Assembly: GCF_019320115.1 (NCBI RefSeq)
Contig: NC_089584.1
Location: 56,416,852-56,480,851, forward strand
Direction: 5' to 3'
DNA from: Miscanthus floridulus
Taxonomy: Eukaryota; Streptophyta; Magnoliopsida; Poales; Poaceae
Length of the DNA: 64,000 bases
Part shown: piece by piece, positions 23,701-35,580 of the stretch
Position numbering within the stretch: the first letter of the stretch is position 1
Layout: every line of letters begins with the position of its first letter
Notes under the pieces: model-generated
Database searches by the model: none
Told to the model about the DNA's origin: nothing
The model's input: the letters and a program-made list of their open reading frames with translations, nothing else
Position numbers and translations under genes: made by a program

Positions 23701-25039
23701 AGCTAAGCTAAAGGACACCCTAAGCTAGTACTATCATGAAGAAGGAAAGGGAATGGGTGAAGGCATAGAGCGATGGTGAGCTTGCCATGACGGCGGCCAA
23801 GGAGTCAGTGAACTCCGGCGAGGGAAAAATGGCGACATCTGGCCTCACCGTAGCTCGTTTGGTCCCGAGAACATGTCGAGCAAATAGGGAGGAAGACGGC
23901 GAAGCTCGGGGCTAGCTAGAGGCAGCAATTTTACAGTGGCGAGGGAGCTAGGCGACGGCGATGCGCTCGGCAGCAATGGCAGAGGCGCTGCGCTCGGCTT
24001 CTGGTGAACTGGCGGGGCGAGGAGGCGCGGATGAAGTGAGTAAGCGAGCCAACGGGTGCATGGTGTCTTCATGGCAGCAATAGCCTGAATGGTGGGGCCA
24101 GCGCCGGCATACGGCCACCACATGGTGGGCTTGGCCTAACGCCGGTCGGCCATTGTGTCGGACTGAACTTTCGTGTCAGTGCTCAACGGTGCCGACTGAT
24201 AGAGCAAATTCATCGCTCCATATCTTCTAAACCGTGGTGACCTAGCTCATGGCATAGTTGACAAAGTTGTAGATCTACATGAGAGCTACAACTTTTACAA
24301 TTGGAGCTTGAGCTGGTTTAGCTTGGTTTGGGAGATACAAGGCTCCAAACATCGACACATGAAACTGAAAATCAATCCCAAGACTTGGAAAATTCTAAGT
24401 CTCCAAATAGAACTCAACACTGACTTGTGGGCCATTTTTGAGCATGTTCTGAACATTTTCATGAGATGGTCATAAAATAACTTTTGTTCCTTATAAAATT
24501 TCCTACAACTTTGCTTAGGGGTGCACAGCCATGCAAACAATCTAAGCTGTACTTTTTAAATAGTCAAACAAAAGAGTCCTAGGGGTCAACTCAAGTCAAA
24601 CCATTACTTGAAAGTCTAATTAGGCAATATGGTCAACATGAACATTGTTCCTAATGACATTCTAAGTGTAGCTAAGTTGTTTAAGAGGACAATTATCCAC
24701 ACCACACATGGATCACACAAAAGTCAAGCATCACATGTATTGAAACAAGGAAGAACAAGTGAAATGTTACTTTTGTTTCAAAGCCATGTTTCATATGTTT
24801 TATAAGTTTATTGCATAGTACTAACTAACCATGTTACTAAAGTATGTGACACATTTCAATAGTGAGTTGCACATGTTGCACTTGAGTGTTGCACACTATT
24901 CATTTCATAAAACAAACAAACATGGAATAGAACAATGTGTTGCAATGTTTCAACAATCCAAGCTCATGAATGGATGAATGATGCTCATGTTTATGAAATG
25001 CCAGTGCAAATGTGGAAGCCAAACACCTGGGGTGTTACA
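20783..25039 (-). repeat. 5' LTR of the Tekay-like element
   Basis: Aligns with 11601-15863 along its length and ends GGGGTGTTACA at 25039. It lacks the region matching 11027-11600. The open frames inside (for example near 21600 and 24000) are not shared in frame with the other LTR and are not genes. Confidence 0.88.
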
Positions 25040-25454
25040 CATTAGGTGAGGTAGAGTCTGCCCTTAGACGTTGGGTGAGGCAGAGCCATCCCTCAAGGGG
25101 TTGGGCGAGGCAGAGCCCGTCCTCAAACATCGGGTGAGGCGGATCCAGCCCCTAGATGTCGAGCGAGGCGGGGCTAGTCCCTAGACGTTGGGTGAGGCGG
25201 AGCTAGCCCCCAAACATCAGGGTGAGGCAGAGCCAGCCCTCAAGGGTTGGGCGAGACTGGAGTCTGCGCTTAGAGGTCGGGCAAGGCAGAGCTAGTCCTC
25301 GGGAGTCAGCTTGAGGTGGGGCCCATGGTCTCGGTGGATGGATGAGGATTGACCCGGCAAGCGGTGTAGTTCGCACTCTTGATCGCGTGGATGAAGCAAC
25401 GTTGATGGTCATTAGCTCCTCCTGTTCGGGTATCCTAATACTTGGTCCACGACA
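25040..25454 (-). mobile_element. start of the 3' LTR of an A-family Tat element
   Basis: Read on the minus strand it begins TGTCGTGGACCAAGTATTAG at 25454 and follows the start of LTR A (6189 onward) for more than 190 bases, including GGAGGAGCTAATGACC and GAGACCATGGGCCC. It then enters the 30-bp repeat array and is cut at 25040 by the Tekay-like LTR. A PPT lies immediately to its right. Confidence 0.82.
25044..25325 (-). repeat. about nine tandem 30-bp GC-rich units in the LTR
   Basis: Units of 28-31 bases with the core GGTTGGGCGAGGCAGAGCC on the plus strand, alternating with CCTCAAACAT-like or CCCTAGACG-like parts. The units diverge from one another by several bases and there are no unique spacers, so it is a minisatellite and not a CRISPR array. 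It corresponds to the arrays in LTR A at 6330-7475. Confidence 0.78.
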
Positions 25455-25474
25455 GTAGCCCCTGAGCCCCCGAG
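25455..25474 (-). promoter_or_regulatory. polypurine tract of the A-family element
   Basis: On the minus strand CTCGGGGGCTCAGGGGCTAC directly precedes the LTR start at 25454. This purine-rich tract with adjacent LTR is typical for grass Tat elements and shows that this LTR is the 3' one of a minus-oriented element. Confidence 0.7.
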
Positions 25475-26280
25475 CGATTTAAGAAGAATGGCCTAGGGGA
25501 TTTTTTGACTTGCCAGTGTGTGCGCATGAGCGCACCCAGTGGGTGTAGCCCCTGAGCATGTGGAGGAGTAGGATACTCCTTCGGAGGGCTTTTCCGAAAG
25601 AGATGATTTTGAGAGCCCTAGCCCTCTATTGTTGCCCACGGCAGTGCCCTAAAGATGACATTTTTTTCTTCACCTGAGGTTGGTCCCTTTATGGGTATGG
25701 TCATGAGATTTGGTGGTTGTTTTAGCTAGATAGCTCAATTGGGATCCTGGTGTCTTGTTTGCAGGGATCTGGCTAGGGTCAGCTCACTTGAGACTCGATC
25801 ACTGGGCCGAGACTCCTATGAAGCTCGTGTGCTTGAGTTTTGGCCGCTCGTGGGCCCATCCTTTGTTGTATGGGTGCTTTGGGATGGCCATCGAAAGTGT
25901 TGATGGGCTAGCCCTTGAACTCCTAGGCCTAGGTGGGCTAGAGGAATGCTTTTTGACCCATATCCCTTTTGCTGGTAAAGAGTCCTAGTCTACCCTAGGG
26001 AGGCAAACCGTTCGGCGCACCTTCAGAGGGAAAGGATAGAGATTGTGGGCACATATCCTATAACATGATGTGGTGGCAGATCGTGGCAGGCGTGGAGATC
26101 CAAGTGGATAGTTGCCTTCCTTGCATCCGTCGCCCCTATAAAACCAAAGGGTTCACCCCTAGGGTTTCATACTCTGCCTCCTTGCCTCTGCATCTACAAC
26201 CTCCACTGCCAATCGCCTAAGCCTCCTGCATCCACATCTCAGCCATCGTCGAATTCACATCCGCCCACTCCAATCCTCCA
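25475..26280 (+). promoter_or_regulatory. promoter and 5' leader of the antisense gene
   Basis: Between PPT and the antisense start codon lie 0.8 kb without a convincing gene. A TATA box TATAAAA at 26137-26143 is followed by an AGGGTTTCATACTCTGCC stretch and a CT-rich leader up to the ATG at 26281, spacing that suits a plant promoter. The frame open at 25755-25988 shows no recognisable protein. Confidence 0.5.
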
Positions 26281-29200
26281 ATGGAGCCATGGTGCTGCTC
26301 CAATATCACCCTCCAACGCCTAGAGGGCATCATTTGTCGTGGTCTTCTTTGCGCGCGGACTGCCGCTGAGGAGTGGAGGCTACCCGGCAATGAGGACATG
26401 TCGTCACTGCCCGATGGCTATGTCGTGTCCTTCACTCACTTCAATGAGTGGAGATTCACCACCCCTACCCACAAGTTCCTTCAGGAATTGCTGCACTACT
26501 ATAAGGTAGAGCTACAACACCTTAATCCAAATGGAATCCAGCACATTGCGGCGTTCGTCGCCCTGTGTGAGGGATTCCTAGGGATTAGTCCCCACTTCAA
26601 CCTATGGTGGTACTTATTTACTGTCACCCCCCTGAAGAAGCAGGAGAAGGAGCTGAATGTGTTAATGGGATGCGCCAGCATTTGGCTTCACAACAATCGG
26701 GTCAGTGAGTACCTACCGATGCATTTGTTAACCTCCAACAAGGGGTGGCATTCGCATTGGTTCTACATCAAGAACGATGCAGCCACCCCCTTGCTAGAGT
26801 TCACCAGGCACCTCATCAAAGAGGTCCTAGACTCATGGAGGATGTGGGCAGTCCCTAGAGAAAGACAATAAGAGAAACCAATACCATCTCACCATCATTC
26901 GAATCCTAAAGGAGAGGGGCATGAAGGGGTCAAGGATCATCAGTGCCTACCACATGCAGAGGGTGGTGCCACTGATGAGACGCACGCTTCCCCTACACAC
27001 GATGGCACCTAGGGGTGTCACTCGATGAGACTGGCACTCGCCGAGGGAGCACTCTCCCCCTTCGAACTAGAGCAACACATCAAGGAGGTGATGGAGCCTC
27101 CACGAAATGACACCGATGCTGTCCTCGATTTTGTGGATCTAGTGCTAGGGGCACCCCTCAATGTGGCCAGAACTAAGGTACATCATCTTTGTAAGTTTTC
27201 TTTCCTCAAGCCCCCTTTTTAATTGAACTCCTGACCTCTTGATGCTGATGTTGAGATACACCAGAAACTCATTCTTATGGATCACCCGGTTCTGCTATCG
27301 AAGGACCCATCCATGACAGTGGCCAACCACACTATGGCCGAGCAATAGCGGAAGGCGAAGGAGGACGAGAGGATGAAGAAGCAGTAGAAGCTATGGGCAC
27401 AGGAGTAAGGGGAGGACACGGATAGTGACTATGATGACAATGAGGAAGACAACAAGGTACTTGCCGATGCCGAGTGGGATGACCTAGAGAGTGAGGATAC
27501 ACTGACAGGTATCCACTCATCCTTGTAGGGACCCTTCCCATTCCATGCAGTGGGAGGCAAGTTCATGAGGCCAGAGGAGGTGGGCCAGATCATTGGACCA
27601 GTCCTTAGAACTAGGAGGGGTGGGCAGGATCCACCTGCCGCACCCAAGGTTCTAGTGGAGGGGGGTGGCCCTACCGCCCCACCTAAAGAGCTAGAAGGGG
27701 CAGGCGGATCATCCGCCATGCCCAAGGTGCTGGTGGAGGGGGTGGTGTCGCTACCGCGCCCCAAGAGGCAACCGAGGTGGGCGGATCTACCGCTGCGCTT
27801 GAGGTGTCGATGGAGGGGGTGGCTCTGTTACCATGCCCTAAGATGCAAGGGAGGAGAGCCCCTCTACTCGGGAGCAGGGTGTGGGCTCAAAATAGCCCCC
27901 CCCCAATGAGGTGGAGCAAGGACCTTGGGGTTCATCCCCTAAATGCATCCTTCGCCCAATAGCACTAATGTAAGTCATTGACTCCTTTGTTTTCTCTATT
28001 TTTCTCTATTTTCAGCATGACTTACGCCTTTAGTTTCTTGCATCATCCTAAGACTAGGGCAACTCTTTGGCAGTTGGTTCCCAAGAAGAGTGTCGCCATT
28101 CTAGTGAGGCGGCGACCATCGGTTGACGTTGCACCCGCTTCAGGTGGTAGTGGCGCCAATGTCACTACCTCATCGGCTGGTTAGGCGCTGCCCATGGTGG
28201 TGCCTATGCCCTCGGTGGTCGTTGAAGAACTAGCGATGGAGGTGGTGGCGCTACCGATGATGGGTCGGTCGGAGCTTCTGACCGTGCTCATGGTGTTGAC
28301 CCAGGCTTGCAGTGACACATCTGGATGAGGACCCATCGAGGTAGGTGGAAGTGGTGGTGGCCATGATAGGCGGGCCATAGGCGGATGCCAGTGTGGCGGT
28401 GCCTAAGGTAGTGGCACGACCCGCACCTCTGGCAGCCCAAATGATGGCTCTCGATATGGGTTGGACGGAGGAGGACACAACCGAGGGGTCCCTAGGCATC
28501 ATGGCAGTGGTGGAGAGAACCAGTGGGGGGTCGCCCTTGGCCCTAGCATTAGGAGGGTGCCACTCGCCCGCGCGAGGTGAGCCTCTGCTCCAATGGATAG
28601 ATCTGCAAGACCTAACATTGACACTCTTCTCGCTCGATGACGCTATCGAGAGCATAGAGCGGGACAGTCTCAATGAGGGGATCTCGGCCATGCTGGAAGC
28701 TCTGAACTAGGCCAAGGGTGCCCTATGTGACCTCATCATTCCCACTGGCTGGGTAATCATTTAATCTTGCCTTTCTCCCTCTTCTTTCCTCATGTATTTT
28801 TGTGTTCTAACCATCATCTTTTTTTAGTCCCTTATCGCTCACAGCTGAGAGAAATCCTAGTTCCTTCACGAGTAGAAGGAGAGTTGGGACTACCTCATCG
28901 ACGAGGCCCAGTTGCATGGGGATGTGTCCATCTAGCTCATTACCGCCCAATAGAGGGTGGCCAAGCTAACTCCCCTAGCCGAGGAGGTGGCTAGTCTCCA
29001 ATTATGGGAGGCCGAGGCCCGTCGAGACACGGAGGAGGCCAAGAAGGCATTTGAGGAACTATCGGTGAGGACATTGTAGGATGAGGAGGAGGCCACCAAA
29101 GTCTAGAAGGAGTGGGACAAGCTGCTCTAGAGGGACATTAAGGCCTGCTAGCTTATCCTCGACATCCTGTCCAAGGCAGAGAAGGAGCAGGAGCTCAAGC

Positions 29201-29845
29201 TGGGAGCCGAGGAGAGGTTCATGGCCCTACAGTAGAGGGTGAACCTAGATGCCGAGGTGGTTGCCTAGCTATGCAATGAGCGAGACAAGCTACGCCAGAC
29301 CACAGAGAGGCTCCGCTCGGGAGCACGGCGTGGCCCGCGGGTAGCACAACCAGGATGCCTGAGAGCACAACAAGGCACAGCACAGGATTAGCTCCCTCTA
29401 GGCCAAGCTCAAAACCATGGCAACCCGAAGGCCAGAGGCCGAGAGTGTCTCCGCTGGGCTAGCCATGGAGCTCACCGAGGTGCGGAGGAGCCTTTAGGTG
29501 GAGAGCAACGAGCATGATCTCCTATGCGCTGCCCTTGGAGTGGTCTGCAATGACCTAGAGATGGCATGGCCAGTGGGGACCAGCTCGCTTGCGGCGCATG
29601 CCATAGATATCATGGTGCAGGTGTGCCAGTTTGTGAGGGAAGCTCTTTGGTCTGGGATCACCCAAGCCTTCGCCATCACCCACCCTCACTATGCGAACAA
29701 TATTGACTTGGAGACAATGAGCCTTGGCTTCGCGCCTAGCTATAAAGCCTCCGAGCTGGACGAGATAGGGATGGCGGTGGCTCCTCTCGCATGGAACCTG
29801 GTGGATAAAGTTGAAGACATTATTCTCACCAGAGGGGATAGTTAG
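26281..29845 (+). pseudogene. spliced antisense accessory gene, PF04195-like N-terminus and coiled-coil tail
   Basis: The gene lies opposite to pol between RNase H and the 3' LTR. The first exon is open for 196 codons and shows LPDGYVVSFTHFNEW, PTHKFLQELLHYYKVELQ, CEGFLGISPHFNLWWYLF, NNRVSEYLPMHL and WHSHWFYIKND, the pattern of the 'putative gypsy type transposon' family (PF04195). Broken frames follow, then likely introns near 27178-27254, 27971-28016 (GTAAGTCA to TTTTCAG) and 28751-28849. A long Glu/Ala/Lys-rich coiled-coil region (28990-29480) carries stops. The last part, ending at 29843-29845, has FAITHPHYANNIDLETMSLG and DEIGMAVAPLAWNL. No catalytic residues are known for this family; its function is unknown. 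Confidence 0.72.
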
Positions 29846-29930
29846 TCAAATAGGTTGGGTGAATTCGGATGAACATCATTGTACTCTATGGACAATTACC
29901 TATCCTTATGTATCATAAGAACGAATTAAT

Positions 29931-30180
29931 AACTTTGTTATTTTGTTTTGTTTGATTGAATTTGTTTCCTTCTATTTTTGTATGCGAAAAGAGAAGGCTT
30001 ACGTATTCTAACCCTTCCTTTCGTTAAGACCATGGGGCCTAAGGTGTAAGGGGAGAACTTTGTTATTTTGTTTTGTTTGATTGAATTTGTTTCCTTCTAT
30101 TTTTGTATGCGAAAAGAGAAGGCTTATGTATTCTAACCCTTCCTTTCGTTAAGACCATGGGGCCTAAGGTGTAAGGGGAG
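29931..30180. repeat. tandem duplication of 125 bp
   Basis: AACTTTGTTATTTTGTTTTG starts at 29931 and again at 30056. The two 125-base units are almost identical (one difference seen: TACGTATTC versus TATGTATTC), so the duplication is recent relative to the decay around it. It lies in the 3' flank of the antisense gene. Confidence 0.9.
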
Positions 30181-30580
30181 AACTTCAATCATGCTGGTGA
30201 GCAAAAGACACCATAGCCACTAAGGCATAGGTGTTTTGTAGTCCAACCAGACTTGATCAATTATTCGTTTCCACAAACCTTGCCACTAGGCTTAGTGTGA
30301 GGAAGAGGTCTGACATAGCGACTATTTAGAAAAGGTATACTTATACCTTTATTAGCCCCCGAGTGAGATCCGACCCCTTGCCATTGCTGGGGTTGGATGT
30401 CACTAAAAATTGAGGGGAGGATAGCGAAACTTAGGAGAATGCATCTCTTGTATTCGCACGTACCGTCTCCCTAGGATCTTAGCTATCATTCTATGACCAT
30501 GCGTTAGGTCTCCTTGTAAGTCCAACCTTCCTCGAGCCCCCACGCATGGTGGGGATTCGGTCAAGGACCGGTGGACTTTC
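30181..30580. other. non-coding junction between antisense gene and pol remnant
   Basis: The 3' flank of the antisense gene continues to about 30390 and then joins minus-strand sequence next to RNase H. No integrase is found anywhere between RNase H (30600) and the LTR (25454), so integrase and perhaps more has been deleted here. The frame open at 30403-30660 (minus) is not a recognisable protein. Confidence 0.55.
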
Positions 30581-30702
30581 GGTAGTACGCGGTCATCTTG
30601 ACATTGTAGCAGTTTGACTCCTTCATGACCTGGTCGATGACCAGCTAGGTATAACCTCAAATGTCGAGGCGTCGGACGCCCAACTCAATGGCAATGCATA
30701 GG
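30581..30702 (-). pseudogene. C-terminal piece of RNase H, separated by a nested element
   Basis: The minus strand reads CIAIELGVRRLDI, a stop, then LVIDQVMKESNC, the second half of the Tat-type RNase H. It continues the frame that breaks off at 36472 (NNVAEYEALINGL). The 5-bp target duplication (30698-30702 ATAGG, 36467-36471 GTAGG) lies exactly between the two halves. Three stops in this short stretch show later decay. Confidence 0.8.
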
Positions 30703-33700
30703 TGTAGCACCCGGTTTTAAAGACAAAACTAGATCCACACTATATGTGAGCCCAAGAAGTCAAATCTCACATATAGCCACAAATAAGGGTAATATCAATA
30801 GACAATGCTTAAATACTTAACATATAAGTATAAAGGACATAACCTCAGAGTATAGATAGCAGAATGACAACTCCGATCTTCAGGCGAAGACTCCAAATCC
30901 ATAGAGACGATTGACTGGTTGACCACAAGCCTAACTCCTCCAAACTAGCAATCTCGTACCCATCCAGGATTTTCATTGGATGTAAAGCAAGTGTAAGCTC
31001 ACCATGCTTAGCAAGTATATCAAAGGGATCTATGAGGCTCAAAAGGCTTGACACTGTTTGACTACGGTTCACAATTTTAGTTGATCAAATTTTAGTATCC
31101 AGAATCGCTACTTTAATGAACAGTCCCAATTCCCAAGTAATATTAAAGTATCAAGTTTATCTCAATTCCCAACCATCCACCATCCATAGTAACCACTAAT
31201 CTTGAAGGATCCAGACCGCTCGTATCCATGAGCACGGCTGTTATAGTAGGTCAAATATTTCTGTAGAAATTGTACATCTTTACCCACCAAGCCATGATTC
31301 CTAATGCCGGGGTTTGCAAAGCCCACTACACCTCTACCTAGGAAGTGTGGCAAGGTTTCACTATGAAACCCTTAGCTAGTCGCACTAACAAGTCATAGCT
31401 ACTAAGGAGTGGCACACGTGGGCATCGCAGCATGGTACACACATCCTAGCAGAAAAAGGAAAGATACCCTCTTACCCTTACTGGAGCTATAGACGAGCTA
31501 GTACAATCTAGTTAACAGGTTAAAGTCAGAGCCATATGACACTTAGGGTTGTATGGAACCTCCTGGGTTGCCGCTTTAGGATTAAGTCCTTATGGAGAGG
31601 CACTAGAGTACTCAACCCCATACTCTAGCCCCCTATCTATTGCTAAACAGCTTCATGTTATCATATTGCATAATGCCTTTAGTCATGTTTAACTATTATT
31701 CTATGTTCAGCGTTGCAGCATCTATCCAAAATGCATACCCAAACCATAGGTAACAAGGATATGTGGTATAAGAATTCATCTAGGTAAAGTCCTTAAGGGT
31801 ATATCAAATTGAACACATGCATGAATATGAATAGTAATTGTTCATAGGTACAAGGGGCCTTTGATACACTTGCCTTAAACACCGATCCTTCAGTAAGCTT
31901 TAATCTTCAACGTCCTTCTTCTTCTTCTGGATCACCACGTATATCTCACTGACTGGACGTAATCGTAGAACACCACAAAAACATCCATACACATACATGC
32001 ATAGCATACAATTGCATCTATATCAGAACAGTACACCAACCAGTAAAATAAGCAAAACGACATATCGCTACAAACACACAAACGCAAAAGACACGCTATA
32101 TGTGATTCAACGAAAAAGCGACTATCGAAGGATTTTTGGTGCAACGGAAAATAAAACCTATCCATATAACTTATTTTAATTGTACAAACACATGTAAATA
32201 TTTTCATTAATCAACTTGTTTCATTGCTTAAGAAAGAGCGTAGTATAAAACCTATATTGACTTTATATTCCAAAAACGATGCAAGTTATAGTATTAATAC
32301 AAATAACTTTTTAGCTGCCAAAACACATTTGAGTAACATAAGAACCACTAATGCCATTGCGTAGAACACGCCGAACAAAAGTAACACGATAAGAACGGCT
32401 CGATATAAAAAGAATAAAACCTAATTTGCTTTTAGTACAAAAAATGGTGTGAGCAATAATATTAATCCAATTAATATTTGTGTTGAAAACTATAAACACG
32501 AGACATGGTATATAACATCGTCATCGCCTAGCATACAATGTTACAAAGCGAGCATAGATCGGAAACATAATTAAAAACTAGATTGATTTTAATTAAAAAG
32601 ACTATTAAATAAATATTAATCAAATTAATATTTAATTGTAATAGTGGATCGATTACGGAAAAGTACATGGGTTAGAACGCAAAATGGGTGTGCACTATGC
32701 TGTGAACTCAGTCCTTGAACAGTGGACCGGGGAGGGGCTATGAGAGCGATCCACCATGGACCATGTCCATGAAGGTGTATTTGGAGTGTATTTCTAGATT
32801 TATTTTTCTAAAGAAAAACGACCATAAAGTTAAGACACGTCATGCTGATGTCAGCAAGCTAGCAAGGAGCGAGGCAGGAGCACGGTGCTCGGCCTTGGTG
32901 CTGCGCATGCTCGTATTATTTTAAGTAACCAAAATCATTTGAAACTACTAGCCCAGATTAGTCAAATTATATATCTAATTTAGAAAGATGAGTTAAACTA
33001 ATCATATTTTAATTATAAACATGTGTGTATTATTTAATCCATTCAAACTTTAACAACGTAAAAGAGAAAAGCAAGCGAGCCTCTAACACGAATTTTGTAC
33101 ATGGAACGTCTTTAATTTAAGTATATTACAATTTGAAATATATAAGTTAACATTAATCCAATTAACATTTGCTTACGAAAGACCGAAGTTTACTTACATT
33201 ATTTTTTTCTAATTATAAAACTAGCTGTGTATAGACTAATTAAATTAATTATTTAATTATATACTAAAAACATATGACATGAAAACTAATAGCACTACTG
33301 CATAGATCTCAACGACACGAAACTAATGCAACTGGAACGAACTAAAACGGAGCTAAAATGATTAAACGGCGGGGATTAACAGCTGATGGCGAAATCGTAA
33401 TTAATCTCATCTTCTACCTTGGGTTGTAGCCGATCGTGGCCATGGAGGTGCTGCCGTGTTGCTCCATGCAGGGAAGGGAGGGGGCCTTGGCCTGCGACAG
33501 CAGCCGGCTAGCCGGAGGCGCCAGACCGCGGCGGATGCAGGCCATGTGGAGCCGGGCTGGTCCGCACGACCGTGCAGGGACCGGCGGCGGCATGCCCTGC
33601 CCGAGCAGCGCCTGCTGCTCCTACGCGGGGTAGGGGCTGGGGCATGGGTCGGCAGCGGCATGAGGCCATAGTGGGGCCTGATGTGGCACAGGTGAATCCC

Positions 33701-34640
33701 GCCGATGACAGTGCAAAGAGCCAGGGTGACCGCAAAAGACGAACACTGGCCATGGTTGCTCCTCGCTGGAGAAAAGAAAGATGAGATGGGAAACAGTTAA
33801 ACGGGCATGGATTCATGAAAAGTATGGCAAGATGGTGTAGAGGACGATGAGATCTACCTCGTGGTGGTGGTGGTTGAAGCCACAACGCGACGGTTTGGCC
33901 GAAAAAGCTCGCTGAAAGTTTGTCGGAAACCTAGTTGTGCCGAACTTCGGCGTCCAATCTATGGGGCTACGAGTGGCGGCTCGAAAAACCGATCGTACTT
34001 CTAGAATCCTCACATTGAGGGCTATGCCAACATATATATATTGGAAATTCGAGATATTTTGGGAAATAATTGATTTTTGGAATTAAAATAATAATAGAAA
34101 ATTGAGAAATACTATTTAGGCTCCGAAAAATATCTCTGAGCTCTGAAAAATTCCATAAAAATTCCTAGGGATAGATGGAAGAATAAGGAACACAACCAAA
34201 GTGGTTTAGCTCCCAGAAAAGACTTTTGGATTGATCGAGGAAAAAGACAAAGCTCCAAGAAATAGGAATTTAATCCCAAAAAAGGTCGAAAAGATTCCCA
34301 GAAAGAGAGACATCGTTCTAACGCGTCTTAAAACCTTTTCCAAGCCATTGGATTTTGAAAAGAAAGCATCTTATCTAACTTTTGTTTTTGCAAGTTTTCA
34401 AATTCTTTTTAATCCACTACTTGAAAATAATGTTTTGATGATTGACATTTGAACTTATTTTTCAAACCACTCATCAGAAAAGTACCAATGCAACGACATG
34501 TATGCACAAACATGTTACTACCCTTATGTTGGATTATAATTTAAAGAAAATTTTCTTTTACCTATGTTTTTATGAGCACAAAATAATTAACAGAAATTAT
34601 TTTATTCTTTTTAGAAAGTAGCTAATTTTAGGGTGTTACA
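30703..34640 (-). repeat. 3' LTR of the nested element (3.9 kb)
   Basis: Full LTR from TGTAGCACCC to GGGTGTTACA. It has an AT-rich body (32200-33400) and a GC-rich stretch at 33420-33780, a layout like the Tekay-like LTR. Overlapping open frames on both strands in the GC-rich stretch are composition effects. The last 830 bases are repeated at 35620-36466. Confidence 0.72.
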
Positions 34641-34657
34641 ATTCTACCCCCTAATGA
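34641..34657 (-). promoter_or_regulatory. polypurine tract of the nested element
   Basis: On the minus strand TCATTAGGGGGTAGAAT lies directly before the LTR start TGTAACACCC (34640). It sets the orientation of the nested element. Confidence 0.7.
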
Positions 34658-35580
34658 TGAATCTTGTCCTCGAGATTTGGAGAAGAGCAAAGAAGAGAGG
34701 GATACTTCAACTTGAGATGTTCTTCTCTTCCTTGAGGGACATCATCTTGATACTCACTTTGTGTTGTACGATAATTCATCACGTGGCTACTCTTGTAGAT
34801 TCTTGTTCCATCTTATTCCAAGTCCGATCTTGTTGCTTCTCTTAATTCGTTCCAATGAATCTTATTATTCATATGTTAAGCTTCCAAAAGATCTTGCTTA
34901 GCTTGAATCAGAACTTTGAATTCTATGGTTAATTTTTATGCATTTTGAAAAGTTTTACTTTTCAAAAGGAAGACCTTCAATCAAACCGAACAAATTTTCT
35001 TTTTCAACTCCTTTTGAAATAGCTTTCAAAATATGTTTTATGTTTAGAACTCAAGAAAATATTTCAACCATGTTTTAAAACTCTTTTGAATAAATGTTTC
35101 TAAGGTTTTGAAATAAACCCAACCATTTTCAAATCATTGGAAACTCAGGTAAACATACTAAGCTTTGTTTTTCAAACTCTTTTGAAAACTTGATTTTATA
35201 ATCAAATCTCAGATAAAGAGTAGACAAATCAACTCAGGTTCTTTTGAAATCTGTTTCAAATAAGGGATTTTCAAGATTTTAGAAAACAAATGAAACATTC
35301 AAACTTCATTTTCAAGTCATTTTGAATGAACTCTTTTGGGATTTCTGAAATCAAACCAAATCAATTTCAAAACTACTTTAGAAATGAAGAGAGTAAGTTT
35401 TCAATTCTCATTTTCTTTTGAAGTCAAACAAAAGACTCAATACACATGTTCAAGCTCTTTTTGGAATAAAACTTTTGGGAAATTAAATCAAATAACTTTC
35501 AACCCTTTCAAACCATTTTCGAAGACTTCTTTTTAGAAATACACTTTTGAAATCAACTCAAACCTTTTCTTTTCAAATTT
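34658..35580. other. remaining interior: TTTTGAAA/TTTCAAAA-rich non-coding DNA
   Basis: No gene. The stretch is unusually dense in short motifs of the type CTTTTGAAA and TTTCAAAA in both orientations (for example near 34940-35010 and 35080-35230). It reads like an old, degenerate short-period repeat. Confidence 0.6.

Larger units (their letters stand above)
11027..25039 (-). mobile_element. Tekay-like Ty3/gypsy chromovirus with long LTRs, minus strand
   Basis: From right to left: 5' LTR, short leader, gag, protease, RT, RNase H, integrase with chromodomain, PPT, 3' LTR. The LTRs (11601-15863 and 20783-25039) match along 4.26 kb and differ by scattered bases and small indels, so the insertion is moderately old. 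LTR outer ends are TGTAACAC (minus strand). The chromodomain and very long LTRs place it near the Del/Tekay group. The right flank is CATTA; no matching duplication is found on the left, and the left LTR seems to continue about 570 bases further than the right one. Coding frames are broken. Confidence 0.88.

Noticed and set aside
25044..25325. Regular 30-bp units that could suggest a CRISPR array.
   Set aside because: Units are directly tandem with no unique spacers, lie in an LTR of a plant retroelement and diverge from one another: a minisatellite.
33407..33885. Several overlapping open frames on both strands in a GC-rich stretch.
   Set aside because: The stretch is inside a 3.9-kb LTR, the frames match no protein, and open frames on both strands are expected from GC content.
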